A program made the position numbers and the translations under genes. The notes beneath the pieces are model-generated. The model did no database searches, was not told where the DNA came from, and saw only the letters and a list, made by a program, of their open reading frames with translations. Shown piece by piece: positions 23,557 through 32,192 of a stretch of 64,000 nt of DNA; position 1 is the stretch's first letter; every line of letters begins with the position of its first letter. The stretch covers positions 2,880,001-2,944,000 of the forward strand of contig NZ_CP029078.1 of assembly GCF_005222485.1 (NCBI RefSeq), written 5' to 3'. Source of the stretch: Streptomyces griseoviridis. Lineage in GTDB: Bacteria; Actinomycetota; Actinomycetes; Streptomycetales; Streptomycetaceae.

Positions 23557-25146
23557 GTGTCCTCCCCCCTCTTCCCCGCTCTGGAGAACCCGAGCGAGCG
23601 GGTCGCCCTGGCGTTCGGCGACCGCCGCCTGACGTACGCGCGGCTCGGTTCGGCGGCCAACGCCCTGGCGGCCCGGATCACGGACGCCGCCCGGATCACA
23701 GACACGGCCCGGATCGCGGATGCGGGCCAGGTCACGGATGCGACCCGAGTCACGGACGCGACCCGGGTCGCCGTCTGGGCGACGCCCGCGCTGGAGACGG
23801 CCGTCGCCGTGGTGGCGGCGCTGCGGGCGGGGGTGGCCGCGGTGCCGCTCAACCCGAAGTCGGGTGCCAAGGAGCTGGAGCACATCCTCGCGGACAGCGC
23901 GCCGACGCTGGTCCTGGCCGCCCCCGGTGACGAACTCCCGTCGCCGCTGGCTGAGTTGGCCCGGGTCGACGTAGACGTGGACGCAGGCGCAGACGCAGAC
24001 ATGGACGCAGACGCAGACGCGTCGGGCGCCGCGCCGGGTCGCTTCCCCGAGGCCGGCCCCGAGGAGCCGGCGCTGGTCGTCTACACCTCGGGGACGACCG
24101 GCCCGCCCAAGGGCGCCGTGCTGCCGCGGCGGGCCGTCGCCGCCACCCTGGACGCGCTGGCCGACGCCTGGGCGTGGACCGGCGACGACGTCCTGGTGCA
24201 CGGGCTGCCGCTGTTCCATGTGCACGGCCTGGTGCTCGGCGTCCTCGGCCCGCTGCGGCGCGGCGGCGAGGTCAGGCACCTGGGGAGGTTCTCCACCGAG
24301 GGCGTGACCCGGGAGCTCGACACGGGCGCCACCATGCTGTTCGGGGTGCCCACGATGTACCACCGGATCGCCCAAGCCGTGCAGCGGGAGCCGGAGTTGG
24401 CGAAGGCGTTGGGCCGGGCGCGGCTGCTGGTGTCCGGGTCCGCCGCGCTGCCGGTGCACGACCACGAGCGGATCACGGCGGCCACCGGACGCCGGGTGAT
24501 CGAGCGGTACGGCATGACGGAGACGCTGATGAACACCAGCGTCCGCGCGGACGGCGAGCCCCGCGCCGGGACGGTCGGCGTGCCGCTGCCCGGCGTCGCG
24601 CTGCGGCTCGTCGAGGAGGACGGCTCGCCGATCGAGCGGTGGGACGGCGAGAGCGTGGGCGAGATCCAGGTGCGCGGCGCCAATCTCTTCACCGGCTACC
24701 TCAACCGGCCGGACGCCACCCGGGCCGCGTTCACCGCGGACGGCTGGTTCCGCACCGGGGACATGGCGGTGCGGGACCCCGACGGCTGGGTCAGGATCGT
24801 CGGCCGCAAGGCCACCGACCTGATCAAGAGCGGGGGTTACAAGATCGGGGCGGGGGAGATCGAGAACGCGCTGCTCGACCATCCGGGGGTGCGGGAGGTG
24901 GCGGTGACCGGGGAGCCCGACGCCGATCTGGGCGAGCGGATCGTCGCCTGGGTGGTCCCGGCTGACCCCCAGTCCCCGCCGTCGGAGCGGGAGTTGGCCG
25001 ACCATGTGGCCGGCCGGCTGGCTCCGCACAAGCGTCCGCGGGTGGTCAGGCACCTCGACGCGCTGCCCCGCAACGACATGGGGAAGGTCATGAAGCGCTC
25101 GCTGCCCGATCCGAACAAGGGAACAGATGCTCCCCAGAACAGGTGA
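23557..25146 (+). CDS. matB: malonyl-CoA synthetase MatB with repeat insertions
   Basis: 529 residues; an acyl-CoA synthetase that makes malonyl- or methylmalonyl-CoA from the free diacid, CoA and ATP. Motifs: VVYTSGTTGPPKGAV (P-loop), RYGMTE, GWFRTGD, GRKATDLIKSGGYKIG and the A10 Lys in NDMGKVMK. It matches my memory of S. coelicolor MatB closely from end to end, except for two inserts: five hexapeptide repeats (type ITDAAR) at residues ~41-70 and an Asp/Ala-rich run near residues 137-155. GTG at 23557 follows GGAG. It probably supplies extender units for polyketide and fatty-acid synthesis. Confidence 0.9.
   Translation: MSSPLFPALENPSERVALAFGDRRLTYARLGSAANALAARITDAARITDTARIADAGQVTDATRVTDATRVAVWATPALETAVAVVAALRAGVAAVPLNPKSGAKELEHILADSAPTLVLAAPGDELPSPLAELARVDVDVDAGADADMDADADASGAAPGRFPEAGPEEPALVVYTSGTTGPPKGAVLPRRAVAATLDALADAWAWTGDDVLVHGLPLFHVHGLVLGVLGPLRRGGEVRHLGRFSTEGVTRELDTGATMLFGVPTMYHRIAQAVQREPELAKALGRARLLVSGSAALPVHDHERITAATGRRVIERYGMTETLMNTSVRADGEPRAGTVGVPLPGVALRLVEEDGSPIERWDGESVGEIQVRGANLFTGYLNRPDATRAAFTADGWFRTGDMAVRDPDGWVRIVGRKATDLIKSGGYKIGAGEIENALLDHPGVREVAVTGEPDADLGERIVAWVVPADPQSPPSERELADHVAGRLAPHKRPRVVRHLDALPRNDMGKVMKRSLPDPNKGTDAPQNR
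23677..23766 (+). repeat. five 18-bp in-frame tandem repeats in matB
   Basis: Five consecutive 18-bp units of type ATCACGGACGCCGCCCGG encode ITDAAR, ITDTAR, IADAGQ, VTDATR and VTDATR. Divergence between units shows the expansion is not brand new. Confidence 0.9.
23965..24020 (+). repeat. hexanucleotide-type repeat in matB
   Basis: An imperfect run of GCAGAC and GTGGAC units encodes alternating Asp/Ala/Val (VDVDVDAGADADMDADADA). It lies between the N-terminal domain and the ATP P-loop. Confidence 0.8.
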
Positions 25147-25270
25147 TCGTCGCTCCTGAGATCGGCACGGGCGTACCGGGCCGACCATACTGACGGAGCG
25201 CGATCAACGGGATGCATACCGTGATCGGTGCGAGTCCCACGTACGCAGCACAGCAAGGAGACGTACCACC

Positions 25271-25330
25271 ATGAACCTTCTCACCGACATCATCGCCGGC
25301 CTGGTCCACTTCTTCGGCTGGCTGGTGTAG
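25271..25330 (+). CDS. 19-residue hydrophobic peptide gene
   Basis: ATG to TAG encodes MNLLTDIIAGLVHFFGWLV. An AAGGAG lies 10-15 bp upstream of the ATG and a terminator-like hairpin follows 28 bp after the stop, so the unit looks like a complete small transcript. The peptide is amphipathic or membrane-inserting, with one acidic residue near the N-terminus and aromatic residues at the C-terminal end. It is too short for usual gene prediction. Function unknown; type I toxin, membrane-protein modulator or signal peptide are all possible. Confidence 0.55.
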   Translation: MNLLTDIIAGLVHFFGWLV

Positions 25331-25358
25331 CAGCGAGGGTGTCGCAAGGAAGTGCAGA

Positions 25359-25391
25359 GGCGCCGTCTCCCCGTCCCAGGGAGGCGGCGCC
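25359..25391. terminator. terminator hairpin between the small peptide gene and the subtilase
   Basis: GGCGCCG with an interrupted CTCC extension pairs with GGGAG and CGGCGCC around a short loop, between the small peptide gene and the convergent subtilase gene. Confidence 0.55.
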
Positions 25392-25410
25392 GCCGCGTGT
25401 CACGGGCCCG

Positions 25411-28400
25411 CTACCGCGCGACGACGCCCACGGCTCTGACGATCTCCTGGGTCACCGTGCCGCCGCGGTCGTCGTGCGCCGAGGCCCGCAGGGAGACCGA
25501 CCCGGCCGTGTCCGGCACCCGCAACTCGCCTCTCCACGCCCCTCGTCGACCGCTCAGCGCGACCGGCCGCCACGACGTCCCGCCGTCGTAGGAGACATCG
25601 AGCCGGCCACCGTCGACCATGCCGGAGGCGGCTGTGCCACCGCCGATCGTGCCGGAGGCGCCCGTGCCGCCGTCGACCGTGCCGGTGGCGCCCGGCACCG
25701 GTTCCGCGCGCAGCGCGACGGGCAGCCCGGCGCCGGCCCGCACCGCACCCGTGCGGTCGGTGCCGAGGTCGAAGGCGAGGTTGAGCAGGGGCAGGACGGT
25801 CCACCGGTCGGCGGGGGTGGCGGCGGACCTGACGGTCCACTCGCTGTGCCCGCGGCAGTCCCGCCCCCAACGGGCCGCGTCCACAACGGTGTCGGTGACG
25901 ATCCGGTAGGTGTGCGGGTCGGCGGGCGCGTCCCGGACGAGGACGGCGGAGCCTTCGGCGCGGGCGACGAGGGCGCCGTCGAGGAGGACGGAGGTGGTCT
26001 GGCGCATCCCGCTCCCCTCGCTCCAGACGTCCCCGTACCCGGTGTGGTCGGGCCCTGAGTCGCCGAACCCGGGTGTGTCGAACCGCAGTTGGTCGCCCCG
26101 GCGGGCCTGGCCCCGGTCGAGGGCGCTGCCCAGCCAGGGATGCCAGACGGGCCGGAACCAGTGCCGGGCGGGCCGGGTCCCGGCGCGGTAGCCGACCAGC
26201 CCGCCGCGCTGCTCCCACGTCCCGTCGCCCGCCGTCACCGCCTCGTGCCAGAGCTGTCCCGTCCCGGTGGAGACGTGGTCGGTGCGGGTGGCCGGAAGGC
26301 CGACGGGTTCCATGAAGCCGAGGCCGGTCGGGAAGGCGTCGGTGACGGAGAAGCGGAACTCGCCGCCGGTGACCGGCCGGGCCGCGTGGAACGTCGTGCG
26401 TACGGTGGCGAGTTGACCTGGTGCGGGCCGGTAGGTGAGGTCGCGGTCGGGGACCGCTCCTTGGTGCCCCTCCGAAAGGTCGTACAGGTAGGGCGAGTCG
26501 GGGGTGCCGGTCAGGTCGACCCGGCGGGCGGCGCGCAGCCCGGCCGCGTCGGCGCTGTCCACGGTGGCGATCGGGAACGGCCGGTCGCCGCTCCCGTCGC
26601 CCCACCAGGCGCTGAGCCGTCCGGGGGCGTCGTCGGTGACGAACAGCGCCTGCGCACCGGCGTCTTGAGCGGCCCGCGCGAGGGCCACCGGGTCGGCGTC
26701 CGGGGCGAGCCTGGCGAGGACGGCCCGGCCCGCCACCCCGGTGACGGGGCCGTCCCCGACGTCGACGAGCGGCAGCCGCCGGTGCCCGTCCGGCACGGTC
26801 CCGCCGGCCTGGGCGAACGCGTCCCGCACCCCGGCGACCTCCAGCGGTGGCCGACCGAGCCGCCACACGGTGCGGTACTCGAAGCGGCCCCGGGTGACCG
26901 GTTCGGTCGGCGCGGCGAAGACGCTGTCGTACCCGGCGGCGACCTGGACGGCGACGGACAGGTCGCTGCCGCCGCCGCTGCGCGCGTACTCCATGACCAG
27001 TTGGCGGGTCCCGGTGCGCCGGGGCACCTCGGCGCGCACCTCGCGCAGCCGCCGCGCGTCGAGGGTCACCTCACGGTCGCGGTCGAGGACGATCTCGGGG
27101 GCGGCGAGGAACCCGAGCCCGAGCGAGTCGGCGCCGTGGCTGCCGCGCACGTCGAGGAAGGACGTCACCCCGTAGGTGCCGGGGGCGAGGCGGAGGCGGA
27201 GCGTGCCGGAGGCGTCGACGCGCGCCGGCCGGGGGTCGACGCCCTCGGCGAGTGGCTGCACCAGCAGGTCGGCCGGGGCCGCGGCGCCGTCGCGGTCCTT
27301 CACCCGGACCGTGAGGGTGTACCGCTCGTCCTCCTTGACCAGGCCGAAGACCGTGTGCGCGACGGGAGTTCCGGCGACGGAGGCCACGATCCGGCCGCTG
27401 GAGGCGCCCACCGGCGCGGGACCGGCGTCGCCGGTGACCGTGGTGGTGGCGGTGGCGTGCGCGGGCACGGTGAGCGAGGAGTCGGCGAGGGTGACGACAC
27501 CGTCCGGGGCGCCCTCCGCGGTGAGCCCCAACTCGACCGCGCTGTCGGAGGTGTTGGTGTAGGTGAGGGTCCTGGTGACGGGCTGGTCGCCGTCCCGGGC
27601 CCACGGGTGGAGGCCGAGGTCGGCGCTGCCGGTCGCGGTGAGGTGCGCGCCGACGGCGCCGGCGGCGCTGACCCGGCCCGCGCCCAGCAGATAGGCGGAC
27701 GCGTCGAGCGGGCGGCTGCTGGACATCAGCGCGTCCTTCACCTGTTGTCCCGTCCAGTCGGGATGCTCCTCGGCGAGCAGGGCGGCGACGCCCGCGACGT
27801 GCGGGACCGCCATCGAGGTGCCGCTCATGGTCGTGTAGGGGCCGCTACCCGGGGTGAGCCCTGAGCGGGCGGCGAGGATGTCGACGCCGGGCGCGGAGAG
27901 GTCCGGTTTGAGTGCCTGGTCGCCGAGGCGTGGCCCCGCGCTGGTGAAGGCGGCCGGCCGGTCGGCGGAGTCGACGGCGCCGACGGTCAGCGCGGCGTCG
28001 GCGGTGCCGGGCGAGCCGATGGAGGACGGCGCCCCCGCGTTGCCGGCGGAGACCACGAAGAGGGCGCCGGTCTCGGCGGTGAGGGCGCCGACGGCCTGGT
28101 CCATCGGCCCTGTGCCGTCGCCCGGCGCGGTGGAGCCGAGGCTCATCGAGACGATCCTGGCGCGGACGTCCCTGGCCGCCCACTCCATGCCCGCGATGAT
28201 CTGCGACTCGCTGCCCGCGCCCTGGTCGCCGAGCACCTTGCCGACGGCGAGCGTCGCCCCGGGCGCGACTCCCCGCTCCGTGCCCCCGGAGGCGGCCCCG
28301 CTGCCGCCGACCGTCGACGTGACGTGGGTGCCGTGGCCGTCGCGGTCGGCGACGTCGTCCGCCCCCGCGACGAAGCCGCGCGCCACGGCGACCCGCCCCG

Positions 28401-29106
28401 CGAGGTCGGGATGGGCGGCGTCGTACCCGGAGTCGAGGACGGCGACGGTGACGCCCGCGCCGGTCAGCCCGGCCTGCCAGGCGGCCGGGGTGCCGATCTG
28501 CGCGTTGCTCCGGGCCAGGTCGGAGCGGACCCGCCCGTCGAGCCAGACCCTGCGGATGCCGTCCCGCCGGACGAACTCCCGCCAGAATCCCCGCCCTTGG
28601 CCGGCCCGGACGGCGGCGCCGCGCACGCTCGGCAGCGTCCGGACGCGTTCGGTGCCGCGCGGGGTGGCGACGGCGGCGCCCGGCGCCCAGCCGACGATCA
28701 GCGGCAGCCCGCCCGCCGCCCGGTCCCCGAACCCCTGCCGCAGCAGCGCGCCGACGTCGAAGAGGCGCAGGTCGAGCGTCCCGTCCCGCAGGTACGGCCG
28801 CGCCTCGTCGGGGACGACGCTGAGCCCGCCGTTCACCGTCTCGGTGCGGACGCCGCCGGTCGCACCCCTGGGCCGCTCCACGGTGACGGCCCTGCGCCCC
28901 CCGCCGAGGCCGACGACGGTCACCTTGTCCCCGGTGACGAGGGTGACGGTACCGGTGGCGGTGGTGTCGGGCACCGGGGCACGGACACCGGCGGGCGCGG
29001 AGGGACGGCCGCCGCCGCTGGCGCCCGCGGGCCGGGGCGGCAGCGACGCCAGCACGAGTCCGGCCGCCAGCAAGGCCGCCCCCCGCCCGACCGACCGTCC
29101 GCCCAT
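25411..29106 (-). CDS. large secreted subtilisin-like serine protease
   Basis: 1231 residues with a signal peptide (GAALLAAGLVLASLPPRPAGA). The S8 triad is complete: Asp in VAVLDSGYD, His in DGHGTHVTSTV, Ser in SGTSMAVPHVAG, with the oxyanion Asn in VVSAGNAG. A protease-associated-like segment (ALARAAQDAGAQALFVTDDAPG) and several beta domains follow, ending in a WRPVALSG-type sandwich. An N-terminal propeptide beginning TGTVTLVTGDKVTVVG is typical of Streptomyces subtilases. The start at 29106 follows GGGGAGGG; the longer reading upstream lacks one. Near the C-terminus lies a short decapeptide repeat. Extracellular protein degradation is the likely role. Confidence 0.92.
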   Translation of the reverse strand: MGGRSVGRGAALLAAGLVLASLPPRPAGASGGGRPSAPAGVRAPVPDTTATGTVTLVTGDKVTVVGLGGGRRAVTVERPRGATGGVRTETVNGGLSVVPDEARPYLRDGTLDLRLFDVGALLRQGFGDRAAGGLPLIVGWAPGAAVATPRGTERVRTLPSVRGAAVRAGQGRGFWREFVRRDGIRRVWLDGRVRSDLARSNAQIGTPAAWQAGLTGAGVTVAVLDSGYDAAHPDLAGRVAVARGFVAGADDVADRDGHGTHVTSTVGGSGAASGGTERGVAPGATLAVGKVLGDQGAGSESQIIAGMEWAARDVRARIVSMSLGSTAPGDGTGPMDQAVGALTAETGALFVVSAGNAGAPSSIGSPGTADAALTVGAVDSADRPAAFTSAGPRLGDQALKPDLSAPGVDILAARSGLTPGSGPYTTMSGTSMAVPHVAGVAALLAEEHPDWTGQQVKDALMSSSRPLDASAYLLGAGRVSAAGAVGAHLTATGSADLGLHPWARDGDQPVTRTLTYTNTSDSAVELGLTAEGAPDGVVTLADSSLTVPAHATATTTVTGDAGPAPVGASSGRIVASVAGTPVAHTVFGLVKEDERYTLTVRVKDRDGAAAPADLLVQPLAEGVDPRPARVDASGTLRLRLAPGTYGVTSFLDVRGSHGADSLGLGFLAAPEIVLDRDREVTLDARRLREVRAEVPRRTGTRQLVMEYARSGGGSDLSVAVQVAAGYDSVFAAPTEPVTRGRFEYRTVWRLGRPPLEVAGVRDAFAQAGGTVPDGHRRLPLVDVGDGPVTGVAGRAVLARLAPDADPVALARAAQDAGAQALFVTDDAPGRLSAWWGDGSGDRPFPIATVDSADAAGLRAARRVDLTGTPDSPYLYDLSEGHQGAVPDRDLTYRPAPGQLATVRTTFHAARPVTGGEFRFSVTDAFPTGLGFMEPVGLPATRTDHVSTGTGQLWHEAVTAGDGTWEQRGGLVGYRAGTRPARHWFRPVWHPWLGSALDRGQARRGDQLRFDTPGFGDSGPDHTGYGDVWSEGSGMRQTTSVLLDGALVARAEGSAVLVRDAPADPHTYRIVTDTVVDAARWGRDCRGHSEWTVRSAATPADRWTVLPLLNLAFDLGTDRTGAVRAGAGLPVALRAEPVPGATGTVDGGTGASGTIGGGTAASGMVDGGRLDVSYDGGTSWRPVALSGRRGAWRGELRVPDTAGSVSLRASAHDDRGGTVTQEIVRAVGVVAR
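25611..25695 (-). repeat. 30-bp in-frame tandem repeat in the subtilase gene
   Basis: Two adjacent 30-bp units at 25621-25650 and 25651-25680, with partial units on both sides, encode decapeptides GTVDGGTGAS and GTIGGGTAAS in a linker before the last domain. Confidence 0.75.
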
Positions 29107-29367
29107 CGTCGCCCTCCCCTTCGCCCCACCCCCGCACTTTTGACATGTTCCCGCCCATCGGGCGCCAGGACCACCCCGGGACGCGCCTTCTGACCGAGCA
29201 TCACTTATTTCACCCACACAAAGTGCACATCAGAAAAAACACCCGTTCGGTCGCACCCCGCCCGGCCCCCCACAACAGGCGGACCCCTCCCCACCGCCCG
29301 CACCATGCGTAGGAGAGGCCCGCCGCCCGGCGGCCCCCCACGGTCTGTGTTATCGGAGGACCCGCCC

Positions 29368-30405
29368 ATGACCGCCAGTCTGGAGCAGCTGCGCCGCTGC
29401 CACTTCGCCGTCGACCTGGGGGCGGCCAGGACCCGCGTCTACGTGAAGGGCGTCGGGCTCGTCGTCGACCAGCCGTCGGCCGCCGCGGTCAACACCAGGA
29501 CCGGGGCCCTGATCGCGGTCGGGGAGTTCGCCGAGCAGATGACAGGCCGCACCCCGCACTACATCCGCGTGGTGCGCCCCGTCTCGGGCGGCACCGTCGT
29601 CGACATCGAGATGGCCCAGCGGATGCTGCGGCACCTGATCGGCGACAAGATCCGCCGCAACCTGCGCCGCAAGCCCCGGCTGCGGGCCGCGGCCTGCACC
29701 CCGCACGACGCCGACCCGCTGGCCCAGCGCGCCGCGATCGAGACCCTCGTCGGGCTCGGCGCCCGCCGGGTGGAGCTGGTGGACACGCTGATCGCCGCCG
29801 CCGTCGGCTGCGGACTGCCCGTCGAGCGGCCCGAGGCGACCATGATCATGGTGTGCGGGGCAGCCGCCACCCAGGTCGCGGTGCTCTCCCTCGGCTCGAT
29901 CGTGACCGCCGAGCGCATCCCGGTCGGCGGCGAGGCCGTCGACCACGCGATCGTCCAGCACCTGCGCCACGAGCACGAGCTGATGCTGCCCAGCCAGTCC
30001 GTGCGCCCCCTCCAGCTCGCGCTGTCCGACAACGGCCTCACCTCGCAGGGCCCGACCTCCACCGAGATCCACGGCCGGGACGTGGCGACCGGCCTCGCCC
30101 GCTCCGTCCACGTCGACACGGCCGCCGTCCGCGACGCCATCGAGACCCCGATGACCGCGGTCCTCGACGGCATCGGACGGGTGCTGCGCGCCTGCCCGCC
30201 CGACCTGGTCGCCGACCTCGTCGACCGCGGGATCATGATGGTCGGCGGCAGCGCCCGCCTCCCCGGCCTCGACCAGATGCTGCGCCGCGCCACCGGCATG
30301 CCGGTGCACATCGCCGAACAGCCCGACATCTGCGCCGTCCAGGGGCTCGGCGCGATGCTGGAGGGCCGGATCGAGCCGATCGTCCTCGACCCGCTGTCCA
30401 GCTGA
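29368..30405 (+). CDS. mbl: MreB-like protein Mbl with degenerate nucleotide motifs
   Basis: 345 residues, the normal MreB length. The first phosphate loop reads AVDLGAARTRVYVKG instead of the usual DLGTANTLVYV, and the second, normally DIGGGTTE, reads MVCGAAATQVAVLSLG; the EEPMAAAIG stretch has become DTLIAAAVG. The adenine-side motif is GIMMVGGSARLPGL. Mbl in Streptomyces contributes to spore-wall assembly alongside MreB. The altered loops suggest weak or no ATP hydrolysis. ATG at 29368 follows GGAGG. A GAF-domain kinase-like gene starts 10 bp after its stop, so the two are probably cotranscribed. Confidence 0.8.
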   Translation: MTASLEQLRRCHFAVDLGAARTRVYVKGVGLVVDQPSAAAVNTRTGALIAVGEFAEQMTGRTPHYIRVVRPVSGGTVVDIEMAQRMLRHLIGDKIRRNLRRKPRLRAAACTPHDADPLAQRAAIETLVGLGARRVELVDTLIAAAVGCGLPVERPEATMIMVCGAAATQVAVLSLGSIVTAERIPVGGEAVDHAIVQHLRHEHELMLPSQSVRPLQLALSDNGLTSQGPTSTEIHGRDVATGLARSVHVDTAAVRDAIETPMTAVLDGIGRVLRACPPDLVADLVDRGIMMVGGSARLPGLDQMLRRATGMPVHIAEQPDICAVQGLGAMLEGRIEPIVLDPLSS

Positions 30406-30415
30406 ACCCCGGCGG

Positions 30416-31834
30416 ATGCCCGACCGGCTGCCGCCCCTCCTCGAAGCGGTCCTCGGCGTCGGGGTCGCACTCGACCTGCGCACCACGCTCCGGCACATCG
30501 TGGACAGCGCGGCCGGGCTGACCGGCGCCCGGTACGCGGCACTCACCCTCTCCGACCCCGGGCGCGACGGCCTCACCGAGATCCGCGCCCGGGGCACGGT
30601 GCCGCCCGGCGCGGCCGTGCTGAGCGTCCCGATCCGGGTGCGGGACGAGGAGTTCGGACGGCTGCTCCTCGCCGCGCGGGACGACGACGGGTTCGGCGCC
30701 GCGGACGAGCAGGTGCTGCGGGTCCTCGCCGCCCAGGCCGGCATCGCCGTCGGCAACGCCCGGCTGTACGAGACGGCCAGGCAGCGCGAGCGCTGGATCG
30801 AGGGCGCGGCGGCCGTCACCAACGCGCTGCTGACCGGCGAGCGGGCCGCCGACGCCCTGATGACGGTCGCCGAGCGGGCCAGGATCCTCGCCGCCGCGTC
30901 CGCGGGCGTCATCCTCCAGCCCACCGCCGAGGGCGGCATGGAGATCGTGACCGCGTCCACGCACGACGACCCGGGCGACATCGTCGGCGCGACCATCCAG
31001 CCGGGCAGCCCGGTCCTCGTCCAACTCCTCGGCGGTGAGCCGGTGTTCATCGACGACTCGGCGACCGACCCGCGGATGACGACCCATGTGCGGCACCGGT
31101 TCGGACCCAGCATGATGCTGCCGTTGCAGGCGGAGGGCCGGCTCATCGGCACCCTCGCGCTGCCCCGCAGACGCGGCGGCCGGCCCTACACCGCCCTGGA
31201 GCGGCTGCTGGCCACCCAGTTCGCCTCGCAGGCCGCCCTCGCCCTGGTGCTGGCCGACGCGCGGCACGGCCGGGAGCGGCTCGCGGTGTTCGAGGACCGT
31301 GACCGGATCGCCCGCGATCTGCACGACCTGGTGGTGCAGCGCCTCTTCGCCACCGGAATGATGCTGGAGTCCGCCGAACGCAGGGCGCCCGCCGAGGAGT
31401 CGGACGAGGTACGGGCGGCGCTCGGCAGGGCCGTCGACGAACTCCAGTCGACGATCCAGGAGGTGCGCACGGCGATCTTCGCGCTCCAGCAGCCGCCCGC
31501 CGAGGCGCCCGGCTCGTTCCGGAGCCGGGTGCTGCGGGAGACGACGGACGCGGCGGCGCGGCTGGGCTTCGCGCCGTCCGTCGCCTTCACCGGCGCGGTC
31601 GACCACCGCGTCCCCGACCAGGCCGCGGGTCACCTCCTGACGGCGCTGCGGCACGCCCTCACCGCCGCCGTCGAACGCCCCGCGGTCTCCCGCGTCGAGG
31701 TCACCGTCGACGCGACGGCGACCCTGCCCGACGGCCGGGACGCCGTACGCCTGACGGTCCACGACGACGGAACGCCCCACGCGGCGGACGCGGCCGGCGG
31801 CGGGACGACAGTGGTGTGGCAGGCGCCGCTGTGA
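30416..31834 (+). CDS. GAF-domain sensor kinase-like protein with degenerate ATPase domain
   Basis: 472 residues: two GAF-like domains (residues ~15-120 and ~135-285), then a HisKA_3 dimerisation helix DRIARDLHDLVVQRLFATGM with phospho-acceptor H303, as in DevS/DosS. The C-terminal HATPase domain is damaged: the N-box region reads ALRHALTAAVERP with no Asn, a DDG remains, and the glycine-rich G2 box is missing because the protein ends at GGGTTVVWQAPL. It may be regulatory rather than enzymatically active. No response regulator lies beside it. It follows mbl by 10 bp. Confidence 0.82.
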   Translation: MPDRLPPLLEAVLGVGVALDLRTTLRHIVDSAAGLTGARYAALTLSDPGRDGLTEIRARGTVPPGAAVLSVPIRVRDEEFGRLLLAARDDDGFGAADEQVLRVLAAQAGIAVGNARLYETARQRERWIEGAAAVTNALLTGERAADALMTVAERARILAAASAGVILQPTAEGGMEIVTASTHDDPGDIVGATIQPGSPVLVQLLGGEPVFIDDSATDPRMTTHVRHRFGPSMMLPLQAEGRLIGTLALPRRRGGRPYTALERLLATQFASQAALALVLADARHGRERLAVFEDRDRIARDLHDLVVQRLFATGMMLESAERRAPAEESDEVRAALGRAVDELQSTIQEVRTAIFALQQPPAEAPGSFRSRVLRETTDAAARLGFAPSVAFTGAVDHRVPDQAAGHLLTALRHALTAAVERPAVSRVEVTVDATATLPDGRDAVRLTVHDDGTPHAADAAGGGTTVVWQAPL

Positions 31835-31835
31835 G

Positions 31836-31868
31836 CACGGGGCGCTCCGTCGGACGGAACGCCCCGTG
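31836..31868 (+). terminator. terminator of the mbl unit
   Basis: CACGGGGCGCTCCGTC and GGACGGAACGCCCCGTG form a long stem with one mismatch directly after the kinase-like gene. Confidence 0.75.
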
Positions 31869-31899
31869 GGGGGACCCGGCGGCCGGGTCGCCCCGGCCC

Positions 31900-32007
31900 T
31901 CAGTACGGCAGCAGCCGCCCCGACGGGGTCCTGCGGTCGATGATGTCCCGCGGATCGCGGGAGACGACGGGACGACGGGTGACACGGACGCGGGTCTGGC
32001 GGTTCAT
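31900..32007 (-). CDS. 35-residue basic small protein
   Basis: The ATG at 32007 is preceded by a perfect GGAGG seven bases upstream, which is the main evidence for translation. The peptide starts MNRQTRVRVTRRPVVSRD and continues with more Arg; about a quarter of residues are Arg. No membrane segment or known motif. It lies between the kinase terminator and the acetyltransferase gene. Function unknown. Confidence 0.5.
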   Translation of the reverse strand: MNRQTRVRVTRRPVVSRDPRDIIDRRTPSGRLLPY

Positions 32008-32192
32008 GGCGCCCTCCTCGGGTGTCGGGCCGGCTGAGCCGGTGCAATCCGGTTGGCCGGCATGGACCGCACCTGGTCCACGCCCCGCCCAGCGACATCG
32101 TGCCCACGGTGGCTCCCGCCATGCATCAACAGCAGGAACCTGCACACCCGTTCCCTCCCGCAGGGACGGACCCGGCCATCCCCCGACACCCC

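Noticed and set aside
25161..25270. Riboswitch or structured leader before the 19-residue peptide gene
   Set aside because: Only a weak interrupted hairpin (ACGG/CCGT) is visible; no known class matched by eye.
29305..29367. Upstream start for Mbl
   Set aside because: Pro/Arg-rich and without a Shine-Dalgarno; ATG 29368 follows GGAGG.
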